DNA from: Skeletonema tropicum
Taxonomy: Eukaryota; Bacillariophyta; Thalassiosirophyceae; Thalassiosirales; Thalassiosiraceae
NCBI GenBank assembly: GCA_037178625.1
Contig: CM074137.1
Span: 1,488,001-1,552,000 of the forward strand
DNA length: 64,000 nucleotides
Reading direction: 5' to 3'
Within the stretch, counting starts at the first letter, position 1; each line of letters starts with the position of its first letter. The translations under genes were made by a program, and so were the position numbers. Below the pieces are notes generated by a model. That model ran no database searches. It was given only the letters and a program-made list of their open reading frames with translations, and was not told the DNA's origin. Below are positions 47,325-57,324 of the stretch, in pieces.

Positions 47325-48316
47325 ACAATTCACCCAATCCAAGCTTTGATTTCTCTTGACTGACTTCGGGCGAGACATCTCCGCCTCATTTGTTGGCGCC
47401 GATATCTGGTAACTCGCGTGGAACAACGTCATCTATCCCAATCTTCTTCAATAATCCTCTTCTTGATTATCTCCTCAATGTCAGCTGTGTGCCCAGCAGT
47501 AATGATAGGGGGAGGTTTGAAAGCAACCTCGAATTCAGGAGTGGAATCAAGCAAAGAGTCGGAGGGGCGATTGGTGCCTTTCGCTTCTCCAAGCATTCTC
47601 CATGGCTTCTCAGCCATCATGTCTTCTTCAAGACGAAGTATTTGCTCCTCGAGCTTCTTTGATTTGATATCATGACTCGATAGCTTCATGTTTTGTTCAT
47701 CATCTTCTTCCTCCTCCTCTTCCATGTCGCCCTCGGAATCTTCACCATCGTCTTCATCAGAAGCTCCTCCTTCGGCATCGTCACTGTCGCTTTCCATCTC
47801 GTCTTCTTCTTCGCCACCATCCTTCCAATCCAACCCATCTTCTGTAATATCGATATCATTCCAAGAATCTTCGTCGTCTAATTTCATGTCGTTTGACTTG
47901 CTCTTGCTGCTGCTCTTACCCTTGCTGCCAGCTTTCTGTTGTTCCTTGTACCTCTTGATAAGTTTTGTATCCGGCTTTCCAAAGAAGTCAGCTGCAGTCA
48001 TTTCTTCGGGATCTTCACCATCGCTATTGTTACCGTCGTCATCATCGTACAGCTGATACAAGACATCTACCTCCTCATGCATCGGCACATATTTCCTACG
48101 ACGGACTGAGTTGGGTTCAAATCGCTTCATAAGATCTTCGTCTTCATCTTCAAATTCATCATCAAAGCCTTCGTTATCATCATCAGATTCTTTGCCTGCT
48201 TTATCTCTCACACATGAGGCAGCACTTTTTCATTATTATCGTCTTCCGGTAACTCCTGTCCATAGGCAACATGATCTGGTGGCAAAAACTCCTCTTCTTC
48301 GTCAGCGAATGCTTCC
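47325..48316 (-). pseudogene. MPHOSPH10: Mpp10 N-terminal part, copy 2
   Basis: Identical in sequence and defects to 41664-42655: 2-bp shift near 48212, 4- or 1-bp shift at 47429, in-frame TGA before SQEKSKLGL. With the C-terminal fragment at 46188-46449 it outlines one Mpp10 gene split by about 0.87 kb of ABCC DNA. Confidence 0.75.
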
Positions 48317-48656
48317 ATTACTGAAAATTCTAATACATATTGTCTAATACTCAAAGTATGGTGACAGGAGGTGACAGGGCGTCATCATAGCACCTCAATA
48401 ATTAGAGTGCACCATTTCACATACTCATGTACCGGCTACACTAACAAACGCCTAGTTAATTGGCCAATTTTCATTTAAAATGGCATCTAGCGAGATCAAA
48501 ACGTCAAATCACCGCCCGATCTCACAGTCATTTGTCCATTGGGATCATGTCGTGCCATTCGTATCGTTGGTTCCATCTTCGTCGTGAAAGTAGGGGCGAT
48601 AAGAAGTCTAAGTACATATATAAAGGATGAGTGGGTCAAAGCCTGGCTGTCGAAAG

Positions 48657-48754
48657 GGTGAGTGCCGGGTTTCGAAACCCGGTATTCGGTGAGTACCGGG
48701 TTTCGAAACCCGGTACTCACCCCCGGAGCGAGCGGCCCCGCCGCCCCCTCGCTC
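48657..48754. repeat. Nested palindromes and GC-rich hairpin, copy 2
   Basis: Same as 42996-43093; the perfect 34-bp palindrome is at 48688-48721. It lies 156 bp inside the right end of the 1,863-bp repeat. Confidence 0.85.
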
Positions 48755-49082
48755 GCCACATACTTACATGGCGATGTCAACATATCCGCCATAGTGGTCG
48801 GAATAACGTCATAATCTGTCATAAGTAATACGTTGCATACTCGTTCAAAACTAACTAAATCGAGAGTTACTTATATTAGTACGCAGCAGCTCGACCGGAC
48901 GCGGGACAGAGGAGGTGGGGACGGACCCTTTTTTCCGGGAACCGTTCGTTTGGCTTGATCAGTCCTATGAAGAAGATCTCGTCTATCTCTCCAGAGCCGC
49001 CCCCACCCTATTCAGCTATCTAACTTCCGCAGATGGCGATACATCTCCAGCCTTCTATTACATTGTTTCCACACCTCCCATC

Positions 49083-49714
49083 ATGCTATTGGTAAAACTC
49101 CTCAGTCCTAATGCCACTATGCCAACTCGCTGGTCACCCGAATCTGCTGGGTTTGATTTATGTGCAGCGGAGCCTAAAGTCGTACCTGCTGGGGGGATGG
49201 CAGTTATTAAAACTGACTTGAGTGTTGCCTGTCCAGAGGGAACTTATGCCCGTATCGCTCCAAGGAGGCAAGTCCGACAATGCTCGATATTGTGTGCTAT
49301 GTTATCATGCATTCATATTAATTCCTGCGTTTTGTTCTGTTGTGTATTATGTAGTGGTGTTGCTGTTAAGAGAATGATCGGCTGTGGTGCTGGAGTTGTC
49401 GATGCTGACTGTAAGCTAAAATTGAAGTACAAATTAACAGCCTCGCTTATTTCATTGTAACCCATCTCAAAATTTCATATTCATATATTTTTTAAACAGA
49501 TCGAGGAAATGTAGGTGTGGTTCTCTTCAATTTCGGTCATGAGGATTTTCATGTTTACATTGGAGATCGCATTGCCCAATTAATCCTCGAAAGAATTTCA
49601 ATGGTTCATGCAGTGCAGGTTGACGAATTGACAGAGACACAACGTGGTGTTGGTGGATTTGGATCGACATCTGCACCCAGCAGCAGAAGAGACAAAAGTG
49701 ATTTACCTCCGTGA
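49083..49714 (+). CDS. DUT: dUTPase (dUTP diphosphatase), three exons with one GC-AG intron
   Basis: Exons 49083-49267, 49355-49410 and 49500-49714 give 151 residues, normal for the family. Intron 1 (87 bp) has a GC donor (AG|GCAAGT) and AG acceptor; intron 2 (89 bp) is GT-AG. Joined exons read [11 protein letters not shown] (motif 1), APR|SGVAVK (motif 2), [20 protein letters not shown] (motif 3, with the catalytic Asp), [11 protein letters not shown] (motif 4) and GVGGFGSTS (motif 5), a full set. It cleaves dUTP to dUMP, keeping uracil out of DNA and feeding dTMP synthesis. The frame is open upstream to about 48915 without another ATG. It lies near ribonucleotide reductase R2, a partner in nucleotide supply. 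Confidence 0.93.
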
Positions 49715-50189
49715 TAGATTACGAAGAGAGAACTCTCACTGTGAAATTGTTGGATTTATTGCGTGCGTCTTTCCCCATGTCATCTATCAAAGCCATTGCA
49801 AAATATTGTTCGGGTTAAACATGTGTCGCCCTCTCTCGCGGATCAACTAACGCCAGGGGTGCATTCCGTCCAACCAACACTGCCACGGCCACGGCTCCAG
49901 CACCAAATATACATATATATAATTTATAATATCATTCGTGTTACATAGATGTGGCACATTTTGGATAGGTAAATGGCATTAATACATAGTTACTTCTAGC
50001 TTGTGCAGCTTCTCTCAGATGTCTTGCTTGTTTTGGTATTCAATCAAAGTGGCAGTCATTGCAAAATATTGTGTAGGTTAAACTATTTAGTGTTGTTGAT
50101 CGCCTTCTATTCGTGTTACATAGATGTGGCACATTTTGGATAGGTAAATGGCATTAATACATAGTTACTTCTAGCTTGTGCAGCTTCTC
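49715..50189. other. Intergenic with a copied MORN gene 3' end
   Basis: About 475 bp. 49934-50058 is a direct copy of 50109-50233, which includes the last codons of the MORN gene. Nearby GCAAAATATTGT...GGTTAAAC is also found twice (about 49798 and 50068). No intact gene. Confidence 0.7.
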
Positions 50190-50233
50190 TCAGATGTCTT
50201 GCTTGTTTTGGTATTCAATCAAAGTGGCAGTCA
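49934..50233. repeat. 125-bp direct repeat (offset 175 bp)
   Basis: 49934-50058 and 50109-50233 match base for base over 125 bp. The second spans the MORN gene stop codon; the first is a detached copy of the gene's 3' end. Confidence 0.85.
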
Positions 50234-50540
50234 GTTTCGAAACTTGTGTCTTCAATTTTTTAGCTTCTCTGACAAGCTTCAATGAGGATGCTTCAGGTCT
50301 ACCTTTTCGGAAGTAGCACGTGTACGAGTCTCCATTCGACCAAGTTAGGCAGCCCCATCCGTGTTCGAATCCATCGCGGAACAATCCCGTGTATTTTACA
50401 TCGCTCTTGAACTCGTAAACGCCCCATCCGTGTGGAATGAAACGGTGCTTTGCCATGCCCTTTCCTTTTCCTCTGCTGTTGCGCAACTTCGTCTTACGAA
50501 CAGAACCGCTGTATAGTCCACCAGAATAATGAATCTTCAT
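50190..50540 (-). CDS. MORN-repeat protein, short
   Basis: 116 residues from ATG 50540 (the open frame reaches further up only to a TTG). HYSGGLYSGSVR, GWGVYEFKSDVKYTGLFRDGFEHGWG and CLTWSNGDSYTCYFRKGRP are three MORN-type repeats (YxGxFxxGxxxGxG). A coiled coil (LKLVREAKKLKTQVSKLTATLIEYQNK) ends the chain. MORN repeats hold proteins near membranes or in scaffolds. It is short, perhaps a fragment of a longer MORN gene. Confidence 0.65.
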   Translation of the reverse strand: MKIHYSGGLYSGSVRKTKLRNSRGKGKGMAKHRFIPHGWGVYEFKSDVKYTGLFRDGFEHGWGCLTWSNGDSYTCYFRKGRPEASSLKLVREAKKLKTQVSKLTATLIEYQNKQDI

Positions 50541-51230
50541 TTTGAAGTTAAGTGAAATAATACCGACAGATGTTGATGACGATGCAGCCAATGATGTCTT
50601 CTTTGAGAACAAAGCAAATCGGATTTATGAGCCAAGCTCGGATCGGCCAACCCCAAATCAAAGCAAGCAGCATATTATTCAATAGTAGTCCTAAGGTAGG
50701 GTTCTCACCCTTTGTTTTGATTCTGGGGTCTGCTACCTTTTACAAGATGTACAGGGCGGAAGTGGTGTGAACTTTTTTCAAATTGAGTTTTTGGGACTCA
50801 GTACCATCAAACCTGAGTCCACGATTAACTTCAATTTCAAATCTACCTTGGACGGAATTGGTATGAACTTTTTTCAAATTGAGTTTTTGGGACTTACATC
50901 AAACCTAAGTCCATGCATCAGGGAAGTCGCTTGGCCTCTCTTTTGTGGCAACAAGTACAATACCTATTTGAAGTCCGATCACAGGTTCCAGTCAAGTGCT
51001 GTTTTGGTGTCATGGTTGCAAGAGATGTCGGATATTATACTGCTGAGGCTTATTTCATCGGCCTGATTGAGGATCCAACTTGTGTGCTATTGATATATTC
51101 AAATTTGATGCTATAAGCGTGAGACTAATATGTCAAGATCGTATACAACAACATAAACTAAAGAAAGACTACTAATCAGCATTCAGTGATGATCGAACAG
51201 CGCACTATATTAGGGAGATATAGGAGTAAT
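50541..51230. other. Intergenic with an internal direct repeat
   Basis: About 690 bp. GAACTTTTTTCAAATTGAGT plus TTTTGGGACT and CATCAAACCTGAGTCCA-like sequence occurs at about 50768-50823 and again at about 50866-50914. No domain is recognisable in the short frames. It includes the 3' UTR of the R2 gene. Confidence 0.5.
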
Positions 51231-52468
51231 TCAGAAGTCTGCGTCGAGGCTGAACACTTGATCCTCCTGGGCTACACCAACACCACTCTTAGCATACTCT
51301 CCAACGCGCCTCTCGAAGAAGTTAGTTTTCCCCTGCAGACTGATCATCTCCATCCATTCAAATGGATTGGCAGCTCCGTATTGCTTGGGGCATCCAAGGG
51401 CAGCCAACAAACGATCAGCACAGAACTCAATGTACTGGCACATGAGGTCTCCGTTCATACCAATCAGGGAAACAGGAAGGGCCTCCACCACAAACTCCTT
51501 CTCGATCTGGACAGCATTAGTTATAATCTCGTCAATACGGATAACAGGCAATTTGTTCACGAGCTTGCTGTAAAGAAGGCAGGCAAAGTCACAATGTAGA
51601 CCCTCATCACGCGAGATAAGCTCATTGGAGAAACAAAGGCCAGGCATGAGACCACGCTTCTTCAACCAAAAGATGGCGCAGAAACTGCCACTGAAAAAGA
51701 TACCCTCCACGGCTGCAAAGGCGATGATACGTTCGGCGAAGGAAGCGTTGTTGGAGTCGCACCACCGGAGAGCCCAGTGAGCCTTCTTTTGAACACAGGG
51801 AATGGTCTCGATGGCATTGAGAATACGAGACTTGGTCTTTTGGTCCTTAATGTATGTGTCAATTAACAACGAATAGGTTTCGCTTTGAATGTTGTGTAGA
51901 TTATAATGTATGTAAACATATACCAGAAACCAGGAAACAGGTGAGTGTCAATGGTGTATGTACGAGCCAATGTAAGAGCCTACACATTTTTTTCATCTTG
52001 TTACCTATGAATATTTTCAACCGCAATTTGAAATCCGTAGAAGAAGCGTGCCTCAGGGCTTTGCACCTCAGTAGCAAAGTTACTGGAGAGGTTCTCGTTG
52101 ACAATACCATCGGAGGCAGCAAAAAAGGCAAGGACGTGGGAGACGAAATGACGTTCGTTGTCGGCTAGACCTTCCCAATCTTTGAGGTCGGAGGAAAGGT
52201 CAATTTCCTCGGTAGTCCAGAAACAAGCTAGTGCCTTTTTGTACATGACCCATATCTCTAGTACGAAGACATACAGAGGGAGGTGAGGCAGAGTATGCAA
52301 GTAACATTTGGGCAAATTGCATGTCCCACCTACCTCGTTATCTTGGATGGGGAACAACACAAAGCGGCGTGGGTTGTCCCTTAGTAAAGGCTCCTCGTCT
52401 GCGACCTCGGCTATGATATCTGCACCGCCATTATCATTATCAAACGAACATTCCAAAAACGACTTCAT
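51231..52468 (-). CDS. RRM2: Ribonucleotide reductase small subunit R2
   Basis: Three exons on the reverse strand: 52334-52468, 52005-52255 and 51231-51882, joined by introns of 78 and 122 bp (GT-AG), 345 residues. [33 protein letters not shown] and [22 protein letters not shown] are hallmarks. [21 protein letters not shown] holds the iron-ligand Glu and His and the radical Tyr (E-x2-H-x3-Y). Intron 2 splits the Ser codon directly after the ligand His. The later [25 protein letters not shown] carries the other iron ligands, and the C-terminus FSLDADF is the R1-docking tail. It provides the tyrosyl radical for dNTP synthesis. Intron 1 is a multiple of three and has no stop. Confidence 0.96.
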
Positions 52469-52906
52469 CGCCGTGGATTTTATTGTGGTCCAGCTCTAGC
52501 AGTAAAAATATAAGTTGTATGTATCACCAAGATAGATACTCAGACCTTTGCCTGTGGGCAGAAAAAGAGATTTAGTAATTTTCTCTTTTCTCAGCTTTTA
52601 TGGCTTGATTGCATCCCGCCTCTCTAGCAGTGCTAATATAGCCAGAGTCCTGCCCGAACGAGGCGGCCATTGACCGTGCCTCCATTGATACTGCCGTTTG
52701 TTTACCCAGCGCGGGGCTGATTGAGAATTCAATTTTCTCACGCCTATAATCTTCACTGCTGAGTCTTAGAGCACGCTGCCATGATTATTTTTGTATGGAC
52801 TTGTTGATTTCCTGCAGTGTAAGTTTACTCCTCTAAGTAGATATATTTATGAAACCCCTTTCACCTGCATTGCTCGGCGTCTTTCCAATCCGGCGGCTAA
52901 ACACTC
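52469..52906. other. Upstream region of R2, running into the assembly gap
   Basis: About 440 bp containing the R2 promoter. An E2F-like GGCGGGA motif is not clearly present; CCGCCTCT and GAACGAGGCGG occur near 52616 and 52654. It does not match the DNA next to NDUFV1 in arm 1, so the gap joins unrelated sequence. Confidence 0.45.
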
Positions 52907-53406
52907 NNNNNNNNNNNNNNNNNNNNNNNNNNNNNNNNNNNNNNNNNNNNNNNNNNNNNNNNNNNNNNNNNNNNNNNNNNNNNNNNNNNNNNNNNNNNNN
53001 NNNNNNNNNNNNNNNNNNNNNNNNNNNNNNNNNNNNNNNNNNNNNNNNNNNNNNNNNNNNNNNNNNNNNNNNNNNNNNNNNNNNNNNNNNNNNNNNNNNN
53101 NNNNNNNNNNNNNNNNNNNNNNNNNNNNNNNNNNNNNNNNNNNNNNNNNNNNNNNNNNNNNNNNNNNNNNNNNNNNNNNNNNNNNNNNNNNNNNNNNNNN
53201 NNNNNNNNNNNNNNNNNNNNNNNNNNNNNNNNNNNNNNNNNNNNNNNNNNNNNNNNNNNNNNNNNNNNNNNNNNNNNNNNNNNNNNNNNNNNNNNNNNNN
53301 NNNNNNNNNNNNNNNNNNNNNNNNNNNNNNNNNNNNNNNNNNNNNNNNNNNNNNNNNNNNNNNNNNNNNNNNNNNNNNNNNNNNNNNNNNNNNNNNNNNN
53401 NNNNNN
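52907..53406. other. Assembly gap, exactly 500 N
   Basis: A run of 500 unknown bases, a conventional scaffold-gap size. Any reading frame across it is artificial. To its right the sequence begins in the middle of NDUFV1. Confidence 0.98.
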
Positions 53407-54254
53407 AAACTGCTTTGATTGAAAGTCTAGAGGGACGTCAGGGTAAGCCCCGTCTTAAGCCTCCGTTCCCCGCTGGTGTTGGATTGTTTGGATGTCCTTC
53501 CACCGTTACAAACGTTGAGACTGTTGCCGTCTCCCCAACAATCCTGCGTCGTGGATCATCTTGGTTCGCAGGATTTGGAAACCCAAATAATAGGGGAACG
53601 AAGCTTTTCGCCATCTCTGGTCATGTGAAGAACCCCATTGTTGTAGAGGAGGCCATGTCTATTCCACTTCAGGAACTAATTGAAAAGCACTGCGGAGGTA
53701 TGAGAAATGGATGGGATACTCTCCAAGCATGTATCCCCGGAGGTTCTTCCGTCCCAGTCCTCAATAAGGCACAGTGTGATGAAGCTCTGATGGAGTTTGA
53801 CGATTTACGTTCCAAGGGATCAGGTTTGGGAACCGCTGCCGTGACCATGTTTGACGACTCCGTCGACATGGTTGGTGCAATTCGACGACTATCCCACTTT
53901 TACAAGCACGAGTCCTGTGGGCAGTGCACCCCCTGTCGTGAGGGAACGTCTTGGCTCGAAGACATCTTAATCCGCATGGAAAAGGGAGATGCAGACAAAC
54001 GTGAAATACCCATGTTAGAGGAGATTAGTCGACAGATCGAAGGGCACACAATTTGTGCTCTTGGAGATGCAGCTGCCTGGCCAGTGCAAGGGTTATTGAG
54101 ACACTTTAAGAAGGATATTGAGGATAGGATTGATGATCCGTCAAGTTTTGACGCCGAGAAGGCATTCCAATACGCCTGGAGTGGAGATCCTTTTGACAAC
54201 GATGAGTGGGTCGATGAACATGGTGATAAAATGTCCTACAAAGCTGCGGCTTAA
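53407..54254 (+). CDS. NDUFV1: NDUFV1, arm 2, 5' part missing in the gap
   Basis: Partial gene: 282 codons from [15 protein letters not shown] to the stop. Protein matches arm 1 over this part, including the [12 protein letters not shown] iron-sulfur cluster. The 5' third and mitochondrial presequence lie in the N gap or are absent. The frame upstream of the gap is not part of the gene. Confidence 0.93.
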
Positions 54255-54478
54255 GTGTGTATTGGTATGGGTTGGGTCGGTGAATAGTGATAGATAGGAG
54301 GATACTTGTAATCTAAGAAGATACTTTTATTATTTTGAATTCGAGGTCTCTACATACACAGGGAGGAACACGGTGACAACCTGCGGGAGTAAAATTGATT
54401 CGAAAAGAATTCATCTGCGTTACGTTGAATGCCGAATGCAGCGCCCTGCGCTGAATAAGAAAAGCAAGAAAGACTGCG

Positions 54479-55276
54479 ATGGAGGGCGGTGCGGAAGGGG
54501 GAAACTCAATTGATGCTTCAGACTGGTTGGACAAAATCGATCAAAAGTCTTGTTCATTAGATGTGAGCAATCTATCACTTTCAGACGGTTTGGGCGAAGC
54601 CATTGTTCGATCTCTCCCTGCCACCTTGGTCAAACTCGAACTCGGAGGGAACAACTTCTCATCATTGACAATAAGTGCTCTTGCGGTGCTGCTAAAGAAG
54701 AACACTTCGCTTCAGCATATTTCACTCGATTCAAATCCATTAACCTCTGGTAACAATGGCATTGAGTCCTTCAACGTGCTGGCAAAGTCATTGGGAGGGA
54801 ACACAGTACTCAGAACGCTCAGTTTGTGGAGGTGCGGCATCGGCCTACAAGGATGCTCAGCTCTATCCAAAGCTTTACAGCACAACACTACATTGGTAAG
54901 CCTTGAAATAGGATATAGCAACTGTGCTGGATCAGATGCACGTTCGATAAAAGAGCAACTGAATCGCAACAGAAAGCAATACTACGATTTACTAGCTGCT
55001 GAAGCCCAAGCGAAAGAGATTGAACGTAACACATCGATGCTCAAGCTGCAAGAACAAAAGAAAGTCGAGATGGAGAAAGATGTTGTGGAATGGTTGGCAG
55101 ACGAAAAGGCCACACGAGAAGAGAGTCGCAGGGTTGATATGGAACGTCAGCTCTTAAAAGAACAAAAGGAGCAAGCATACAAACAAAGAATGGAAGAAAT
55201 TAACAAGATGGAAGAGGAAAGAAAGGCTGCCAAGAAGAAGAAGAAAGGCAAGAAAGCAAAGAAAAAGAAGAAGTAA
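54479..55276 (+). CDS. Leucine-rich-repeat / coiled-coil protein, arm 2
   Basis: 265 residues, same architecture as 36688-37485, with about ten replacements (for example Gly4, Gly8, Ala13, Ser-Leu for Leu-Leu in KKNTSLQHI, Val for Ala in GGNTVLRTL). Frame and Lys-rich tail are intact, so both alleles or copies appear functional. Confidence 0.75.
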   Translation: MEGGAEGGNSIDASDWLDKIDQKSCSLDVSNLSLSDGLGEAIVRSLPATLVKLELGGNNFSSLTISALAVLLKKNTSLQHISLDSNPLTSGNNGIESFNVLAKSLGGNTVLRTLSLWRCGIGLQGCSALSKALQHNTTLVSLEIGYSNCAGSDARSIKEQLNRNRKQYYDLLAAEAQAKEIERNTSMLKLQEQKKVEMEKDVVEWLADEKATREESRRVDMERQLLKEQKEQAYKQRMEEINKMEEERKAAKKKKKGKKAKKKKK

Positions 55277-55410
55277 TATTCTCATTATACTTAGGTGTTC
55301 ATCGCAATGCTAATTGTAGGATCTAATATAGCAACGCATAGATAATTTTCGCCTCTTAGAGGGCCCACCAGACGTACTAAAATTTCTGTTACATATATAT
55401 AGGTAACACC

Positions 55411-56286
55411 CTACAATCCACCGAGACCGATACCCATCATTCCATTTGGACAGCTCCCAAAAGATTCACCCTTCTTTGCAAATGCTGATGCTAGACTATT
55501 GTAACTATTAGGATAGTTTTCTCCGAAGGCAAATCCATCGTGAAATTGATGATATTGTTCAGCAACGAATGATGGATACTCCGCAGTGTCCATGATGAAT
55601 GAAACCTTCGGCAGGTCCCTGTCATCACCTTTCCCGACGGCGAAGTCTAGTTTGTCGCCTGTGGCAACACTTGCCTTCACCAACAACTCTGCAAGCGGAC
55701 TACGTTTACCGCCCGGAATACCAACAAGATTTCTATACTCTGTTCCTCGATCACCAAACTGATCAGGTCGGAAGCCATCCTTATCAAACAATTTACAATA
55801 CTCTACTGCAAAATCATAAAATTTACTCGAAGGTATTCTCATGGATACTACCTCTGCATGACCAAGCTTCCCATAATCAGCAATATTACCAGCGTTGTGA
55901 TAGCAAACTTTTCCATCCAAAGCACCCGCCTTTCCACCTGCATATCCAGCCCTGGATGTGATTTCATCGTCCGAACGACCTAATATCTTTTTTTCCGCTT
56001 CGACGAACTCGTGTTGCACGTGCCAGAAACAACCGCAGCCGAAATAGCAATCGATGAGTTCTTCGTCGCTGTTGCTGTTGTTGTTGGTAGAAGTATCATC
56101 AGCAGCATTTGCGGGGCTGGGTTGGGAAGTGTAGGCTACCGTCGTTGCAAGGGATGTTGTTGCAAGGCCGGCAAGGAAGGAACGTCTCGTGTCGACGTCA
56201 CGAAGTGGTGTAGACGAGGGCCTTCCACTCCAAGCACTGGCGAGCGGCAACGCACTCAGTAATAATAGAGACGACAAGAGGCACAT
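55411..56286 (-). CDS. MSRA: MsrA, thylakoid-lumen targeted, arm 2
   Basis: 291 residues, protein identical to the arm 1 copy, including the twin-Arg lumen signal and GCGCFW site. It is the best conserved long protein between the arms. Confidence 0.9.
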   Translation of the reverse strand: MCLLSSLLLLSALPLASAWSGRPSSTPLRDVDTRRSFLAGLATTSLATTVAYTSQPSPANAADDTSTNNNSNSDEELIDCYFGCGCFWHVQHEFVEAEKKILGRSDDEITSRAGYAGGKAGALDGKVCYHNAGNIADYGKLGHAEVVSMRIPSSKFYDFAVEYCKLFDKDGFRPDQFGDRGTEYRNLVGIPGGKRSPLAELLVKASVATGDKLDFAVGKGDDRDLPKVSFIMDTAEYPSFVAEQYHQFHDGFAFGENYPNSYNSLASAFAKKGESFGSCPNGMMGIGLGGL

Positions 56287-56705
56287 GATGCTTGAGATCC
56301 TGGCTTCGAGATTCGACGATCGTTACAAGTAGTTGATTGGTTTGGTAGGGATGAGTACTACTCCTATTCAAGCACTACACTGACTAATAGGTTCGAAGTT
56401 TGTACTTGAGTACTTCATACTTCACATATTTGGATGTGCTGACGGAGATCGTTGGCGCCACTTTGGTACCGCTTCCTGGACGATTCCTACGTACAAAAAA
56501 TCCACACAAATGGGGTCAGCGCTTCTTCCATCCGGACATAAAGGAGTCAATGACATACATCACTTGTCTTCTGCTTCCACTTGCATCATGCAGCCCATTC
56601 AACCTGCTCAAGCAACCCGTGGGTCTCCTAACGATCTCTAGTTCAGTCTCACTATAAACTCCGATCAAGTACTGCGTTGGCTTCGCATTTTGAACATACA
56701 CAGCC
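56287..56705. other. Divergent promoter, MsrA and hypothetical genes, arm 2
   Basis: About 420 bp, matching 35260-35677 with small changes. An in-frame TGA nine bases before ATG 56706... region (TTT TGA ACA) rules out the upstream start considered in arm 1. Confidence 0.5.
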
Positions 56706-57299
56706 ATGCTTGAAGCTAGTGTACACTTTTTGGATTTCACGGACAATAATCCTTCCTATGATCGCTTCAATGTGCTGTGGCAGCTTGTTGATCTGGACAA
56801 ACAGCCCATGACAGTCAGTGGTAAATCCAAAGAATCTGTAATGAAAAGTGACTTTCGTTTAAACGAGGGAGATCTAGTGGTCTTCCCAGCATTACTCTCT
56901 GGTGCTGGGGAATTTGAAGGAATGAGGTTTGTCGGACAAAAGAAGAAACTCCCAACCGGGGATTACTCATTCCCTCTCCTTACAGCTGGCATAGAATTTC
57001 CAGAGTTCCCAAGTTTACTATTACAACAAATGGATATTTCATCTCTGAAAGAAATGTACGAAGCACCATTCAATGCAGTACTACAACAGCAATCTAATAA
57101 GTATACTCTGAAAGATTTATTCTCCTCTGATGAAGAAGCCTACAATCAATTTTGGAATGAACCGCCTGTGGTTCGAAGACGAGGTCCGTCGGGTGGTGAT
57201 CCGTGGTCAATCTCATTGTCCGAATGCATCTGGATCGAGACAGTGAAAGGCAAATCGTCCCGTGACAGTTTTAAGAATGCAGAGGTCGAGGAATTATAG
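56706..57299 (+). CDS. Conserved hypothetical protein, arm 2
   Basis: 197 residues, same as 34672-35259 with a few changes (Gln for His in DKQPMTV, Ile for Leu in ECIWIET, KGK for EGT, and two extra residues VE before the C-terminal EEL). The upstream in-frame stop fixes the start at ATG 56706. Confidence 0.65.
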   Translation: MLEASVHFLDFTDNNPSYDRFNVLWQLVDLDKQPMTVSGKSKESVMKSDFRLNEGDLVVFPALLSGAGEFEGMRFVGQKKKLPTGDYSFPLLTAGIEFPEFPSLLLQQMDISSLKEMYEAPFNAVLQQQSNKYTLKDLFSSDEEAYNQFWNEPPVVRRRGPSGGDPWSISLSECIWIETVKGKSSRDSFKNAEVEEL

Positions 57300-57324
57300 T
57301 GTAAAAGCTGGAATGACACATAAT

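Larger units (their letters stand above)
47015..48877 (-). repeat. 1,863-bp direct repeat, copy 2
   Basis: Second copy of 41354-43216. Here the left side continues coherently into the rest of the ABCC domain and the Mpp10 C-terminal part, so this copy sits in the older arrangement and copy 1 is probably derived. Confidence 0.9.

Noticed and set aside
47350..47385. In-frame TGA in Mpp10 as a second selenocysteine codon
   Set aside because: Two frameshifts and an inserted ABCC domain are in the same gene, the position is not a redox site and no SECIS is seen.
52791..54254. 487-residue frame across the N run
   Set aside because: It bridges 500 unknown bases; the left end has no homology to NDUFV1. 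Only 53407-54254 is coding.
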